Both the position numbers and the translations under genes were made by a program. A stretch of 52,141 nt of DNA, from contig JASHPJ010000004.1 in assembly GCA_030038195.1 (NCBI GenBank), positions 1 through 52,141 of the forward strand. The letters are read 5' to 3'. This document shows, one piece after another, positions 35,633 to 45,600 of this stretch (the stretch's first letter is position 1; each line of letters starts with the position of its first letter). The DNA is from Acidobacteriaceae bacterium (GTDB lineage: Bacteria; Acidobacteriota; Terriglobia; Terriglobales; Acidobacteriaceae). A model generated the notes under the pieces. The model was not told the origin of the DNA, ran no database searches, and saw only the letters and a list, made by a program, of their open reading frames with translations.

Positions 35633-37132
35633 GTGCTGAAGCAATGCAGTATTGATCTTCGAACCATCTTTCTGTGCGGCCTTGCCGCCTCGGCCTTCTG
35701 GCCTGCACGCCCATCTCTCGCTGCGCAGACCAGCGGCAACTACACGGTCCGCTATGATCAGCCACAGCAGGTCATCAAGGGGCTGGGCTTCGAGATACAA
35801 AGCGACAGCATCGGCTCAGGCAATGCGGGCATGCCAGACGACGTCGTTGCCATCCCGCACGACCTGACGCCTTCCGAGCGCCTGCGCTTTTACACGCAGA
35901 TGCTGCATGGGTTTCGCTATGCACGGCTGGCGATGGGACTCTATCTGCGTGGCACAGATACTGATCAAAAGCACATCGTCGAGCGATACCCGCACCAGAT
36001 GGATGATCTGCGCGCCATGCAGGATATTTCCGGTATTGAAGGATTCGACGTGGAGTATTGGTCTCCAGCGCCTTTCTGGAAACAGAACAAAAGCTATTAC
36101 GGCGGCACGATCGCCAGTAGCGATCCTGCTTTCCTCAATGAATTCTCGAATGCCATGGTTCAGGATCTCCGCTACCTGCAGGCGCACGGCTTGCGCGTGG
36201 CGATGTGGGGTTTGCAAAACGAACCGGTCGTGGGCCTTCCCCGCCAAACAACCGGCAAACAAAGTGACGGCGCCAGGCAGTCCTACGCCACCTGCTATTA
36301 CACGCCCGAGGCTTACGCGGCAACGTTGAAGGTCGTGGTTCCAAAAGTGCGCGCGCTGCTCCCCAACGTTCAGATTCAGGCCCCAAGCTGGGATGGGCCG
36401 GCAGGAAAATTTGCGGCGGCCATCCGTAGCGATCCGGAGTTATTGAGGAATATCGATGCGTGGACCTGGCACCAGATTGGTCATGATTCCAATGATCAGA
36501 TCGACAAGAGAGCCATCTATCTCGATGGCGCCGATGGAAAACCCGTCTACTCGAACGAGTTCGAATACCAGCCCTGGAATAAACCCAAGTTCAATTCCTA
36601 TTTCATGAATACCGGCCAAAGCCTGATGAACTGGATGGTTTTTGAGAACTCGCCAACCTGGTTCTGGCTGCACGCGCTCAAGCCGGTAACGAACATGGAG
36701 GCCGGCACCTACGCGCTTGGCTTCTGGCGTCCTTACGGCCAGCTCAAACAGGATCTGAGGCCCAGCCTCAAAGCCGGCCACTGGGAATTCAATCCGCAGA
36801 ACTGGAACGCCATCGCGGGATTCCTGAAGTATCTTCCCTGGGACTCCACGCGTCTGCAGGTTGATGAAGACACCGTGCGCTACGATCAGCGCATCCTCGT
36901 CTGGCAAAGCAAAGATGGACGCCTGGGCATCGCCCTTTCCAATCGCGGCGACGTTCCTTTCACGTTTCATTTGCACGGGATCAAAGCCGCTCAACTGGCG
37001 GGCCACAGGTACACCGTAACTTCGTGCGATCGGTCCATTGGAAGAATGCGCGGAAGCAAAGATATAGCAATCACAGTCCAGCCACAATCATTTGAATTCT
37101 GGATTGCTCAAAAATGGGCAAACACTCGTTAG
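35633..37132 (+). CDS. Secreted GH30-like glycoside hydrolase
   Basis: A 499-residue protein starting with GTG at 35633 behind AAGGAG. The signal peptide ends 'PSLAAQ'. The TIM-barrel has 'IKGLGFEIQSD' at its start, the acid/base Glu197 in 'MWGLQNEPVVG' and a nucleophile Glu309 in 'PVYSNEFEYQPW'. The C-terminal beta-sandwich ('GIALSNRGDVPFTFHLHG') is typical of GH30. The family acts on beta-linked glycans, including beta-1,6-galactan of arabinogalactan and glucuronoxylan; the subfamily cannot be set by eye. It is in line with the FAD oxidoreductase and MFS transporter genes, and a GH79-like gene lies in the same module, which together favour a glucuronate-substituted galactan or xylan. The fit to GH30 is moderate. 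Confidence 0.75.
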   Translation: MLKQCSIDLRTIFLCGLAASAFWPARPSLAAQTSGNYTVRYDQPQQVIKGLGFEIQSDSIGSGNAGMPDDVVAIPHDLTPSERLRFYTQMLHGFRYARLAMGLYLRGTDTDQKHIVERYPHQMDDLRAMQDISGIEGFDVEYWSPAPFWKQNKSYYGGTIASSDPAFLNEFSNAMVQDLRYLQAHGLRVAMWGLQNEPVVGLPRQTTGKQSDGARQSYATCYYTPEAYAATLKVVVPKVRALLPNVQIQAPSWDGPAGKFAAAIRSDPELLRNIDAWTWHQIGHDSNDQIDKRAIYLDGADGKPVYSNEFEYQPWNKPKFNSYFMNTGQSLMNWMVFENSPTWFWLHALKPVTNMEAGTYALGFWRPYGQLKQDLRPSLKAGHWEFNPQNWNAIAGFLKYLPWDSTRLQVDEDTVRYDQRILVWQSKDGRLGIALSNRGDVPFTFHLHGIKAAQLAGHRYTVTSCDRSIGRMRGSKDIAITVQPQSFEFWIAQKWANTR

Positions 37133-37257
37133 TGCAAAGTGATTGCCCCGGTCTTTTCGCTTTTCAGCTCCGGGATGTGGCATGCTACGGTTGCGTTCCG
37201 CATCTTCTGGAACCGCTATTGCCAGGGACATTCTTTGAAGTGGAAAGCTTGCGTTCA

Positions 37258-38559
37258 ATGAATAATACAAAAAAAACAACAGCCTGGCTGGCAAAACACA
37301 GGCCATTCTTTCTTGTTGTAGTCCTTTTTCTCATTGCTTTTATCAATTACTTTGACCGGCAAAGTCTGTCGGTCGTTGCGCCGCGTTTCCAGGTCGAGCT
37401 CCATATGAGCGACCTGGATTATGCGCACGTCGTCGGGCTGTTTCTGCTGGCCTCCGCAATTGCGTATGCAATTGCCGGCTTCGTTGCAGATTGGCTCGGC
37501 ACGCGTCGATCGATGGCCTTCTTCGTCGGCGTGTGGTCGCTGGCTGAGGCGGCAACGGCATTCGCAACAAACACGCTGTCGCTGAGCATTGCGCGTTTTT
37601 GTCTTGGGCTTGGCGAACCAGGACTGTGGGTCGCTGCTCCCAAGGCAGTAGGCGAAGCCCTCGTAGAAAGGTTGCGCGCGCTCGCCATCGGCATCTATTC
37701 CATGGGCGCAACGCTGGGCGCCGTGATTGCGCTGCCCGCCATTGTCTTCATCACCAGTCATCTGCCATGGCGCTCCGTGTTTCTCATCGACGGCGCCGGC
37801 GGCCTGCTGTGGATTCCCTTCTGGTTCTGGGGATTTCGCACCCAGCAGGCTGAGGGCGCCGGCATCGAGCAGGGATGGATCGACAGGAAAAACCAGGCGG
37901 CCAGATCTGCCGTCGCGCCGAACCTGCGCGCAGTGCTCACGCGTTCTACAACCTGGAAGCTCGTTGCCGCGCGCGGCCTTACCGATCCAGTCTGGTATTT
38001 CTACCTCTTCTGGTTTCCGAAGTATTTGATGACCTCGCGGCATCTCACGCTCAACGGCGTTGCCCACTTTGCCTGGTTCGTCTACCTCGGCGCAGGAATC
38101 GGCGCCGTCACCGGTGGACTCTTCGCGAGCGCGCTCATCCGCCGCGGCATGAGCGTCTGCATCGCCTACCGCTGGACCATGCTGGCTGCGGCCCTCCTGC
38201 TGCCGGCGAGCCCATTCACGGCCATCGCATCCAGCAGCACGCTTGCTATCCTCATTGCTGCGCTTATTGCCTTCGCGCACATGAACTGGCTTGTCACTCT
38301 CACTGCCATCGTTGTCGAGCTGTATCCTGCGCGGCAGGTCGGCACGGCTGCAGGGCTTATCGCCTCAGGCAGCGGCCTAGGCGGCATGATCTCCAGCGAG
38401 ATCATCGGCTACATCGTCACTCGCCACGGGTACACACCTCTGTTCTTCATGATGGCCGGCCTTCATCCCTTCGTGCTCACATTTCTGTGGCGCGTCTTTG
38501 AAGAAGGCACATCCCGCCACACTGCTTCGCCCGACGCCGCATTCACTATGCAGGTCTGA
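37258..38559 (+). CDS. MFS transporter, hexuronate-type (ACS family)
   Basis: A 433-residue inner-membrane transporter with about 12 hydrophobic segments. ATG at 37258 precedes 'NNTKKTTAWLAKHRPFF' and the first helix; the frame is open to 37114 but that part overlaps the GH30 gene and has no transporter features. The signature 'INYFDRQSLSVVAP' of the anion:cation symporter family and motif A 'GFVADWLGTRRS' are present. Family members include ExuT for glucuronate and galacturonate, and others for tartrate or phthalate. Given the GH79 gene, uptake of glucuronate or a related acid sugar is the best guess. It is the last gene of the module C series and its ribosome-binding site is weak (GGAAAG). 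Confidence 0.85.
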   Translation: MNNTKKTTAWLAKHRPFFLVVVLFLIAFINYFDRQSLSVVAPRFQVELHMSDLDYAHVVGLFLLASAIAYAIAGFVADWLGTRRSMAFFVGVWSLAEAATAFATNTLSLSIARFCLGLGEPGLWVAAPKAVGEALVERLRALAIGIYSMGATLGAVIALPAIVFITSHLPWRSVFLIDGAGGLLWIPFWFWGFRTQQAEGAGIEQGWIDRKNQAARSAVAPNLRAVLTRSTTWKLVAARGLTDPVWYFYLFWFPKYLMTSRHLTLNGVAHFAWFVYLGAGIGAVTGGLFASALIRRGMSVCIAYRWTMLAAALLLPASPFTAIASSSTLAILIAALIAFAHMNWLVTLTAIVVELYPARQVGTAAGLIASGSGLGGMISSEIIGYIVTRHGYTPLFFMMAGLHPFVLTFLWRVFEEGTSRHTASPDAAFTMQV

Positions 38560-38846
38560 CCTCCGTCGACAGTCGGGTAGCTCTGGAATTTCCCGTTGCG
38601 GAGTCGAAGCACGCCTCCCCCTTCAGCACCAATTCCACAAGCTGCCGTCTTCGGTATAGCCTTGAAAGCCCGTATCGCGCAACTGTGCCCTTGCGGCAAT
38701 GGTTGGAACGCATCCCGAAGATCTGGCACAGCGTGCGTTCGAGAGTGGAACGCATAAGCATCCTCCCTCGATCCGTCATCCGAGGGTTCAGGCACTGCAG
38801 ATTAGGAAGGAAACAGCCTCGCCGGGAGGAGGCTTTCAATTGCGGC

Positions 38847-40007
38847 CTACCAGAAATGCGTGGCGACAACCTGCGGTGGCGAGGTCACCATGCCGATGAC
38901 CGATACACGGACGACGGCCTCGAAGTTCCTGGTTTGCCAGCCCTGTGGTGCTTGTTTGATCAACCCGGAGAACCAATCCGGATTAAAGAGCAACTCGGCT
39001 GCGCCTGCGGTTCCGAAAGTCGTGATGCCGGCCGCAATCATCACTATCTGGCCGCTTTCGGCGTCGAAGATACGGCACAGAATGCCGTGGTCCTGGTCAG
39101 CATACCCTTTGCCAGTTGGATTGACTGGCCGCCAGATCTGTCCCGTGCGCCTGTCGAGTATGATTTTGTTTTTGTCTGCGTCCCGCGTGAGCGTGAACGG
39201 CAGGTCGCGCGCAATCCGCATGGCCCACATAGAAGCGAAACCGCCCAGCAGCAGGCTGGGATGCTCGATCAACTGCGGAAAGGTCAGGTCCGTGCCGAAC
39301 CGCAGGGAATACGGGTAATTGTGCCGGGTGAGAAAATCGGATGCATGCCTTAAAGCGGTAGCCGGCCCGATGCCGATCTTCACCGTGAGCTGTCCATCGG
39401 GATCGTAAAGGACCGGTATAAAAATCAGCAGCGGCGACTTGGTGGCGAACACGGGTTGCCACAGCAGATCGAGCGGCGTCTTGAAGCGCCGCATGATCGG
39501 CACAATCGATCCCAGGCCGAGCGCTGCAAGAGATCCGCCGAGGGTCCAGGCAAATCTGCGCCGGCTCAGATTCTCACTCGCAGCAGGCGCACCGCTCTCA
39601 GAAGCCATCGGCGAGATTTCGATCTCCGTTGAACGGCCGATGCGCGGCGTGTAACCCCCGAGCGGCAGCTCAATGCGAATCTCGTTGTCCGGCGCCGACT
39701 GGTAATATTCGACGAGCCGCTTCCTGACCTCTCGCGCCTTTACACGCACGAGAGCATCTTCATTGGGCTCAAAGCTCACTCCCTTGCCGAAGACTTCGTG
39801 GGCGATATTCCGCTCTTTGATCAGGTGGCCGCGCCCTTCAACCGTCTCCACGACTACGTAGCGAAGAAATTGCTGGCAGCGTTTGCTGGACGCAAACGCA
39901 GGACTCGCCAGCACTGCTTCCAGGTGCTTAAGCGTTTCCTCAGAAGTGATTTGCTGCGCCTCAGTTGGATGGACCGAGAGCATGGGAGCTAGCGTAACAT
40001 GTAACAT
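38847..40007 (-). CDS. Membrane-spanning winged-helix regulator with extracytoplasmic domain (module D)
   Basis: A 386-residue protein homologous to the regulator at 20785. The winged-helix domain covers about 27-123 ('ALVRVKAREVRKRLVEYY', 'RIELPLGGYTPRI'). A linker ends in 'SRRRFAWTLGG' and one membrane helix (about 152-171), a twin-arginine-like arrangement. The C-terminal domain (about 180-386) shares with the first regulator 'FTLTRDAD', a 'DHGILCRIFD' strand and the final 'RVSVIGMVTSPPQVVATHF' region. ATG at 40007 lies within the operator-like repeats at 39994-40016; ATG at 39983 is a possible alternative start that would leave those repeats in the leader. It diverges from a receptor remnant at 40404. 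A direct membrane sensor-regulator role is inferred. Confidence 0.8.
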   Translation of the reverse strand: MLHVTLAPMLSVHPTEAQQITSEETLKHLEAVLASPAFASSKRCQQFLRYVVVETVEGRGHLIKERNIAHEVFGKGVSFEPNEDALVRVKAREVRKRLVEYYQSAPDNEIRIELPLGGYTPRIGRSTEIEISPMASESGAPAASENLSRRRFAWTLGGSLAALGLGSIVPIMRRFKTPLDLLWQPVFATKSPLLIFIPVLYDPDGQLTVKIGIGPATALRHASDFLTRHNYPYSLRFGTDLTFPQLIEHPSLLLGGFASMWAMRIARDLPFTLTRDADKNKIILDRRTGQIWRPVNPTGKGYADQDHGILCRIFDAESGQIVMIAAGITTFGTAGAAELLFNPDWFSGLIKQAPQGWQTRNFEAVVRVSVIGMVTSPPQVVATHFW

Positions 40008-40016
40008 CGTGTTACG
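39994..40016. promoter_or_regulatory. Operator-like repeat array at the regulator start
   Basis: Two tandem GTAACAT units (39994-40000 and 40001-40007) are followed by the inverted half CGTGTTACG. The second unit and the inverted half form the perfect 15-base palindrome GTAACATCGTGTTAC. The array overlaps the start codon of the regulator gene and the divergent promoter region, an expected place for autoregulation. Confidence 0.5.
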
Positions 40017-40094
40017 AGTGCTCTAATTTTCGTATGTTTGGCCCCGAGGACACAAGTGCTTCTCCGGTTCCGGCGAGTGGCCTGGAGGTTCGAC

Positions 40095-40124
40095 TTGACA
40101 ATCTTGCTGCTCCCAATGTAGATT
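40095..40124 (+). promoter_or_regulatory. Sigma-70-like promoter
   Basis: A consensus TTGACA at 40095-40100 is followed after 18 bases by TAGATT at 40119-40124, four of six matches to the -10 consensus. Transcription would begin near 40131 and run to the terminator at 40263-40296. No annotated plus-strand gene is served by it before that terminator. Confidence 0.4.
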
Positions 40125-40130
40125 TCGCGC

Positions 40131-40296
40131 ATGGCATATACCGCACGAGTTGTTCGCCGGTGTTGTTGCTCGTTTCCAGTGCTTACTGGCGAACGGGAGA
40201 TGCCTGCCTATGTGTTTTAGACGGCGATTACAAATTCGCGCGTTCTAATTCTAAATAGATAGCCCGCTTGCCAGCGCCTGCTGGGGCGGGTTTTTT
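40131..40296 (+). ncRNA. Candidate small RNA or short-peptide transcript
   Basis: Bounded by the promoter-like sequence at 40095-40124 and a good terminator. No plus-strand gene lies upstream until 38559, so the terminator needs another transcript. Inside, TTCGCC...GGCGAA and CCAGT-GCTT-ACTGG can pair as nested stems (about 40155-40195). A 29-codon frame starts at 40131 and ends at 40220, encoding a short Cys-containing peptide without a Shine-Dalgarno site. A 74-codon frame from 40034 also ends just before the terminator but has no support. Known RNA families were not recognised. Confidence 0.25.
40263..40296 (+). terminator. Strong rho-independent terminator without an assigned gene
   Basis: The stem CCCGC/GCGGG plus inner CCAGC/GCTGG with loop GCCT is followed by six T. 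It is oriented for the plus strand only. The next gene upstream on this strand ends 1.7 kb away, across an oppositely oriented gene. Confidence 0.75.
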
Positions 40297-40403
40297 ACTT
40301 TTGCCGCCGTCTCGGTCCCACCTCTCCTTTCCACATTTCAGACACCGCGAGCTACCAGGACTTATACAAGCGGTGCAGGCTCCGCCATTGAAAGGTCTTC
40401 AAT

Positions 40404-41021
40404 ATGCCGGTTTCTGCAAATATCTTAAATGCCGATCATGCGTTTGCGGATTTCTCTCGACTGCGGTTCTTCATCGTTTACGGGCAGATCGTGAACGCCA
40501 CGTTGCAGGGAGCCGTGCAGGACGCAATCGGTGCAACGGTTGCAGAGGCCAAGGTGGAAGCGCTGAATACCGCGACCGGAATTGTCACGCGCACGGAATC
40601 GAATGCGAATGGGCGATTCGTCTTCGCTGCCCTGGCTCCTCGCGGGCCATACACGATCATCATGGAAGCCAAAGGCTTCAAAGCTGAAGATCGAACCGGC
40701 ATTCATCTCCAGATCCATCAGGCGACGGAGATGCATTACCGCAATAACAGTCGGCCATTACCGTTAATTACTGTTCCAGTATTGACGGAACCGCCGGAAG
40801 AGTACGAGTATCCCCAAGGAATAACCAATCCACGCCGCGGTTCTGAGGAAATTGACCGAGCCGCCGCATGGCGAATCCGGCGTGAGCTTGCAGAGCCACG
40901 AGATCGGGCCAGCCGCCCGAGTGGGTTTTGCGCTTCGATTAACCGCAACAGACTGCTATTTGCGTCATCGTCTTTTTTGGAAAAAATGGGCGTAAAGGTT
41001 TCTACTTTGTCATTTTCGTAA
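40404..41021 (+). pseudogene. Remnant of a TonB-dependent receptor gene (N-terminal domain only)
   Basis: The 205-codon frame encodes one carboxypeptidase-regulatory-like domain (about residues 30-113), with 'LQGAVQDAIGATVAEAKVEA', 'ESNANGRFVFAALAP', 'YTIIMEAKGFKAEDRTGI' and 'HLQIHQATE'. This matches the first domain of the module B receptor most closely. No signal peptide is present before it, and the sequence after residue 115 no longer resembles a plug or barrel. A complete gene would need about 3 kb more. It lies in the position a receptor gene would have opposite the winged-helix regulator, as in module B, so it is read as a decayed receptor. A short functional protein is not excluded. 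Confidence 0.65.
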
Positions 41022-41078
41022 TCGATAACGATAACGATCACGAACCAGCGAACCAGCATGGAAAGGATACCGGTCTTT

Positions 41079-42551
41079 ATGGGCCAAAACTTCAATCGTC
41101 GCTCCTTCTGCGTGAATGCAGCACTGAGTGCGGCCGGACTTCTCCTGAACCCTGAATTATTCGCGCAAGTTTTGAAGCAGGGCGCTCGCCCCAACGTGGT
41201 TTACATCTTGGCCGACGACATGGGATGGGGCGACCTCGATGCATACAACCGATATTCGGCCGTGCCGACGCCGAACTGCAATGCGTTCGCAAAACAGGGC
41301 ATGCGCTTCACTGACATGCATGCCTCCAGCGCCGTTTGCACGCCCAGCCGCTACAGCATCCTCACCGGGCGCTACTGCTGGCGCTCGCGCCTGAAAAAAG
41401 GCGTGCTCGACGGCGAATCTCCCGACCTGATCGAGCCCGGCCGCATGACTGTCCCTTTGATGCTGAAGCAGGATGGTTATTACACGGCGGGCGTGGGCAA
41501 GTGGCACCTTGGCTTAGGAGACGCGGAGAAGACCGACTTCACCAAGCCACTGCGGCCCGGCCCCATCTCCCATGGGTTCGACTACTACTTCGGCATTCCC
41601 GCCTCGCTCGACATGGCCCCTTACGTTTACTTCGAGAATGAACATGTCGTCGAGCAGGCCACGATCCCTGATTCGGGCAGCAAGAGCCCACGTGGCGTCT
41701 TCTGGAGGCCAGGCCTCCGCGCTCCCGGCTTTCAATTTCCTCAGGTGTTGCCCACCCTTACGGACAAAGCGGTAGAGATACTGCGCCAGCGTGCGCAACA
41801 CCCTGGGCAGCCGTTCTTTCTCTACTTCGCCATGCCGGCGCCGCATACTCCATGGGTGCCGTTGCCACAGTATCACGGCAAATCGGGCGCGGGCGACTAC
41901 GGTGACTATGTTGCCGAAGTCGATGCGATGATCGGCCGCCTGCTCGACACGATTCATGCGCTGGGGATGGATGACAACACGCTGGTGATCGTAACCAGCG
42001 ACAACGGCGCAGACTGGAAGCCCGAAGATATCGCGCGCTACCCGCATCGAGCGAATGCTGACTGGCGCGGAGAAAAGGCCGATATCTGGGAGGCTGGGCA
42101 CCGCATCCCATTCATCGCGCGCTGGCCGAAACACATTCCGGCAAATACCGTGTGCAACGACACAGGCTCGCTCACTGACCTCATGGCGACCCTGGCCGCG
42201 ATCCTGCACCGGCCTTTGTCGCCCGATGCCGGCGAAGACAGCATTAACCTGCTCCCGGCGTTCCTCAATCCCAACCATCCACAGATTCGCAAAACTATCG
42301 TCGATGCTTCCATCGATGGAATGCTCACCATTCGCGAGGGCGACTGGAAGCTCGAACTGGGCCTGGGTAGCGGCGGATTCTCTTCTCCGAAGCGCGTAGA
42401 GCCCGCTCCCGGCGGCGTGCAGGGACAGCTTTACAACCTTGCAGACGATCCACACGAGCTTTACAACCTGTGGGCCGCTCGACCGGAGATTGTCCAGAGG
42501 CTTACTGGGCTGCTGACGCAATACGAACAGAGCGGGCGCTCGCGCGATTAG
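41079..42551 (+). CDS. Tat-exported type I sulfatase
   Basis: A 490-residue formylglycine sulfatase. The activation motif is 'CTPSRYSILTGRY' with Cys87 as the residue converted to formylglycine, and the metal site begins 'ILADDMGWGDLD' with Asp46-Asp47. 'GVGKWHLGLG' and 'VIVTSDNGADW' supply further conserved Lys, His, Asp and Asn. A twin-arginine signal 'NRRSFCVNAALSAAG' follows the start. ATG at 41079 is chosen for AAGGA upstream (spacing 11); ATG at 41058 is in frame but has no ribosome-binding site. The enzyme hydrolyses sulfate esters, probably on glycans, in the periplasm. It is followed 86 bases later by a full-length receptor and likely belongs to the same unit. The gene for the formylglycine-generating enzyme is not in the window. 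Confidence 0.93.
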   Translation: MGQNFNRRSFCVNAALSAAGLLLNPELFAQVLKQGARPNVVYILADDMGWGDLDAYNRYSAVPTPNCNAFAKQGMRFTDMHASSAVCTPSRYSILTGRYCWRSRLKKGVLDGESPDLIEPGRMTVPLMLKQDGYYTAGVGKWHLGLGDAEKTDFTKPLRPGPISHGFDYYFGIPASLDMAPYVYFENEHVVEQATIPDSGSKSPRGVFWRPGLRAPGFQFPQVLPTLTDKAVEILRQRAQHPGQPFFLYFAMPAPHTPWVPLPQYHGKSGAGDYGDYVAEVDAMIGRLLDTIHALGMDDNTLVIVTSDNGADWKPEDIARYPHRANADWRGEKADIWEAGHRIPFIARWPKHIPANTVCNDTGSLTDLMATLAAILHRPLSPDAGEDSINLLPAFLNPNHPQIRKTIVDASIDGMLTIREGDWKLELGLGSGGFSSPKRVEPAPGGVQGQLYNLADDPHELYNLWAARPEIVQRLTGLLTQYEQSGRSRD

Positions 42552-42637
42552 TCGATTCCACTCACCAGGAACCATGACACATGCCGGTTGACACGGTACA
42601 TCACAAGCAAACCGCTTTTTTGAAGAAAAGGAGAGCC

Positions 42638-45600
42638 ATGCGGAAGCAGGCTATTCGACAATCTCTCAAACGGTCACACGAACTCCTCATCTTGTTGGCG
42701 CTCGTCATCCTCTGCTGCACAGGCCAAGTGTACGCACAGCTTACAACCGGGTCGATCGTGGGATCTGTCCAAGATTCCTCTGGTGCGGCGGTAACGGGCG
42801 TCTCGGTGACCGCAGTGCTGACTGAAACGGGCGCCTCGCGGCAGGCTACGACCGATCAGAACGGAGAATTCACCTTCAACAGCATGCAGCCTGGAACCTA
42901 CACGCTGACTTTCACCGCCCAGGGGTTCAAAACCAAGCAACTCGCGCATCTGATGCTTACCACCGGTGAGACCCTTCCGGTAACGCATGTCGGACTGGAG
43001 GTTGGCGCGGTCACACAGACCACGACTGTTTCAGCCGAAGGCTCCACAGTGATGACACAAAGCTCGGAGATCTCTGACCTTCTTTCATCCACGCAGATTC
43101 AGAGCCTGGTGGTGAGAGGCCGCAATTTTACTGATCTTGTCACGCTTGCTCCGGGCGTAATCGACACCAGCCAGAGTCAGAACATCAGCAGCAGTCCGAC
43201 GATTTACGTGAACGGAAACCGGAGCAACAGCAACTCCATCTTTATCGACGGCGTTCCCGCTGACGACATGTCCAGCACCGGGATGAAAGACATGGTCAGC
43301 CAGGACGCCGTCGATGAGGTAAAGCTCGAAACGAGCAACTATGAGGCGGAGTACGGCCGCCAGTCGGGGTCGAATATTATCGCCGTTACCAAGTCAGGAA
43401 CCAGGACGTATCATGGGCTTGCCAGCTACTTCAACCGCAATGAAGACTACAACGCCAACAACTACTTCAATAACCTGAACCATGTTGCTCGCCCCATCTA
43501 CCGCTACAACACGGTCACTTATAACATCGGCGGCCCGGTCTGGATTCCGCACGTGATCGACCGCCATGCCGGAAAGCTCTTCTTCTTCTGGAACCAGGAG
43601 TTCTGGCCAATCAGCACAACAACCACCGGATCGGTCACAGTACCGACAGCTCTCGAGCGGCAGGGAAACTTCTCTGAAAGCTACAACCCCGGCGGCCAGC
43701 TTTACGTTGTAAAAGACCCCTATAACAACAATCAGCCCTTCGCCAATAACACGATCCCGAGCGACGAAACCGATGCCAACGGGCTGGCATTGTTGAGTCG
43801 CTTTCCTCTGCCGAACTTCACCAATACGGGAGTGTCGAAAGGAAATTACAACTACGTCTTTACAACCGTGGATCAAACACCGCTGGGTACGCAGACACTG
43901 CGCATTGACTATAACCTGAATCCGAAAAACATCGTCTCGGGAAGCTACAACGCCTTCGCTGAAAATGAAACCGGCGCTCTCGGCCTGCCCGACAGCTCAG
44001 GCAATTGGCCGCTGGTTCCCTGGACGTACTACACCGACTTCAGGGCCGCAGCAGGCCGCTGGATGCACATCTTTACGCCATCGTTGCTCAACGAAGCTTC
44101 GTTCGGCTTTCTCTATCAGCCTGCGGGAGACACCTATTCCAACAGCGCGCTCCAGAGCGTCACGCGCAGCAATGTTGGCTTCAACCTCGGCCAGCTCTTC
44201 CCCTCGGCAAATCCGCTCAAGGTCCTGCCCAGCGCATCCTTCGGCGGCATCCCCAACGACGCCACGATTTCCATTCCCGGAAGGTTCCCTTTATACAATC
44301 GCTATTATCTCTATAACTTCACGGATAATGTCTCCTATACCCGCTCGTCTCACAACTTCAAGGCAGGAATTTACTGGGAGTATTACACGCGCACGCAGAA
44401 GACGCAGAATGGAGGTTCTTTTAATGGCTCCTTCGACTTCCAGAACAATGCAAAGAACCCTCTGAATACCGGTTATGCCTACGGCAACGCGGCGCTGGGC
44501 ACATTCAACGAGTACACTGAGCGATCGATACCGGGCCTGTTCACCTTGCAGGATACGGATATTGAGGCTTACATTCAGGATAACTGGAGGATTACTCCAA
44601 AACTTACCCTTGATTATGGCCTTCGCTTGACTTATGTAACACCTTTCACTGAGATGAATAACCAGGTCTCGGCATTTATTCCAGACCGATACGATTCTTC
44701 CCAGGCGGTCGAACTCATCGCTCCCGCAATCGTGAATGGAACCCGCGTTGGCGTCGATCCCGGAACCGGCAAGCAATATCCGGCCGCCGACATCGGCGCT
44801 ATTTCTCCGAGTATCGGCAATCCTGCCGACGGCATGGTCTCTGCATCCAACCGCGGTTCTGCTCCGCGCAGCCTCACTCCGGGAGCAGGCCTGCAACTCG
44901 GCCCGCGTTTCGGATTCGCCTATGACGTTTTCGGGAATGGAAAGACGGCACTGCGCGGTGGCTTTGGTGTATTTCAGGATCGCTTCAGCGAAAACTACTT
45001 CGATAACTTTGTCGGCCTGCCGCCCATTGCGCAAACGCCGGTTCTTTATTATGGGCAGCTCTCAACGCTGCTTTCTTCTTCGGGTCTCGCCTTTCCGAAT
45101 AGCGTCTACGGTGTTGCCTCAGCCGGACACCTGGCCATGGTGATGAATTACAGTCTCGGCGTGCAGCAGGACATTGGGCAAAAAGCCATTCTTTCCGTGG
45201 CCTATGTAGGCGAGCAGAGCCGGCACCTGGCTGCCCTGATCGACCAGAATGCAATTCCCATCGGAGCCGATTTTCTCCCTGCGAACCAGGACCCGACTCA
45301 GAAAGCCGGCACACCTTATCCCTCGTCGTTCTATCGGCCGATAGTTGGCTATAACTCGATCTATGACCTGTCCAACGGGTTTACATCAGGATATAACTCG
45401 ATGCAGGTCAGCGCGCAGCGGCGTTTTGCGCACGTGCTTCAGTTCGGCGTGGCTTACACATGGTCGAAGGTGATCGACTTCAACGACAACGATACAGATA
45501 CGATTGAGCCCGTCGTTCCGCTGCGTGCCTACTATCGGAGCCTGGCCACGTTCGACGTGCCGCAGGCGCTCGAAGCGAATTTCGTTTACGATCTTCCGGC

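Noticed and set aside
38815..38837. 6-bp hairpin after the module D regulator
   Set aside because: Short stem, large loop and a weak T tract on both strands; too weak to call a terminator.
40085..40105. GGTTCGAC resembling a tRNA T-loop
   Set aside because: The flanking bases cannot form the T-stem, and no acceptor or anticodon arms are found.
40034..40258. A 74-codon plus-strand frame ending just before the terminator at 40263
   Set aside because: No Shine-Dalgarno sequence, a composition that does not look like a protein, and the promoter-like TTGACA lies inside it, so its start would not be transcribed from that promoter.
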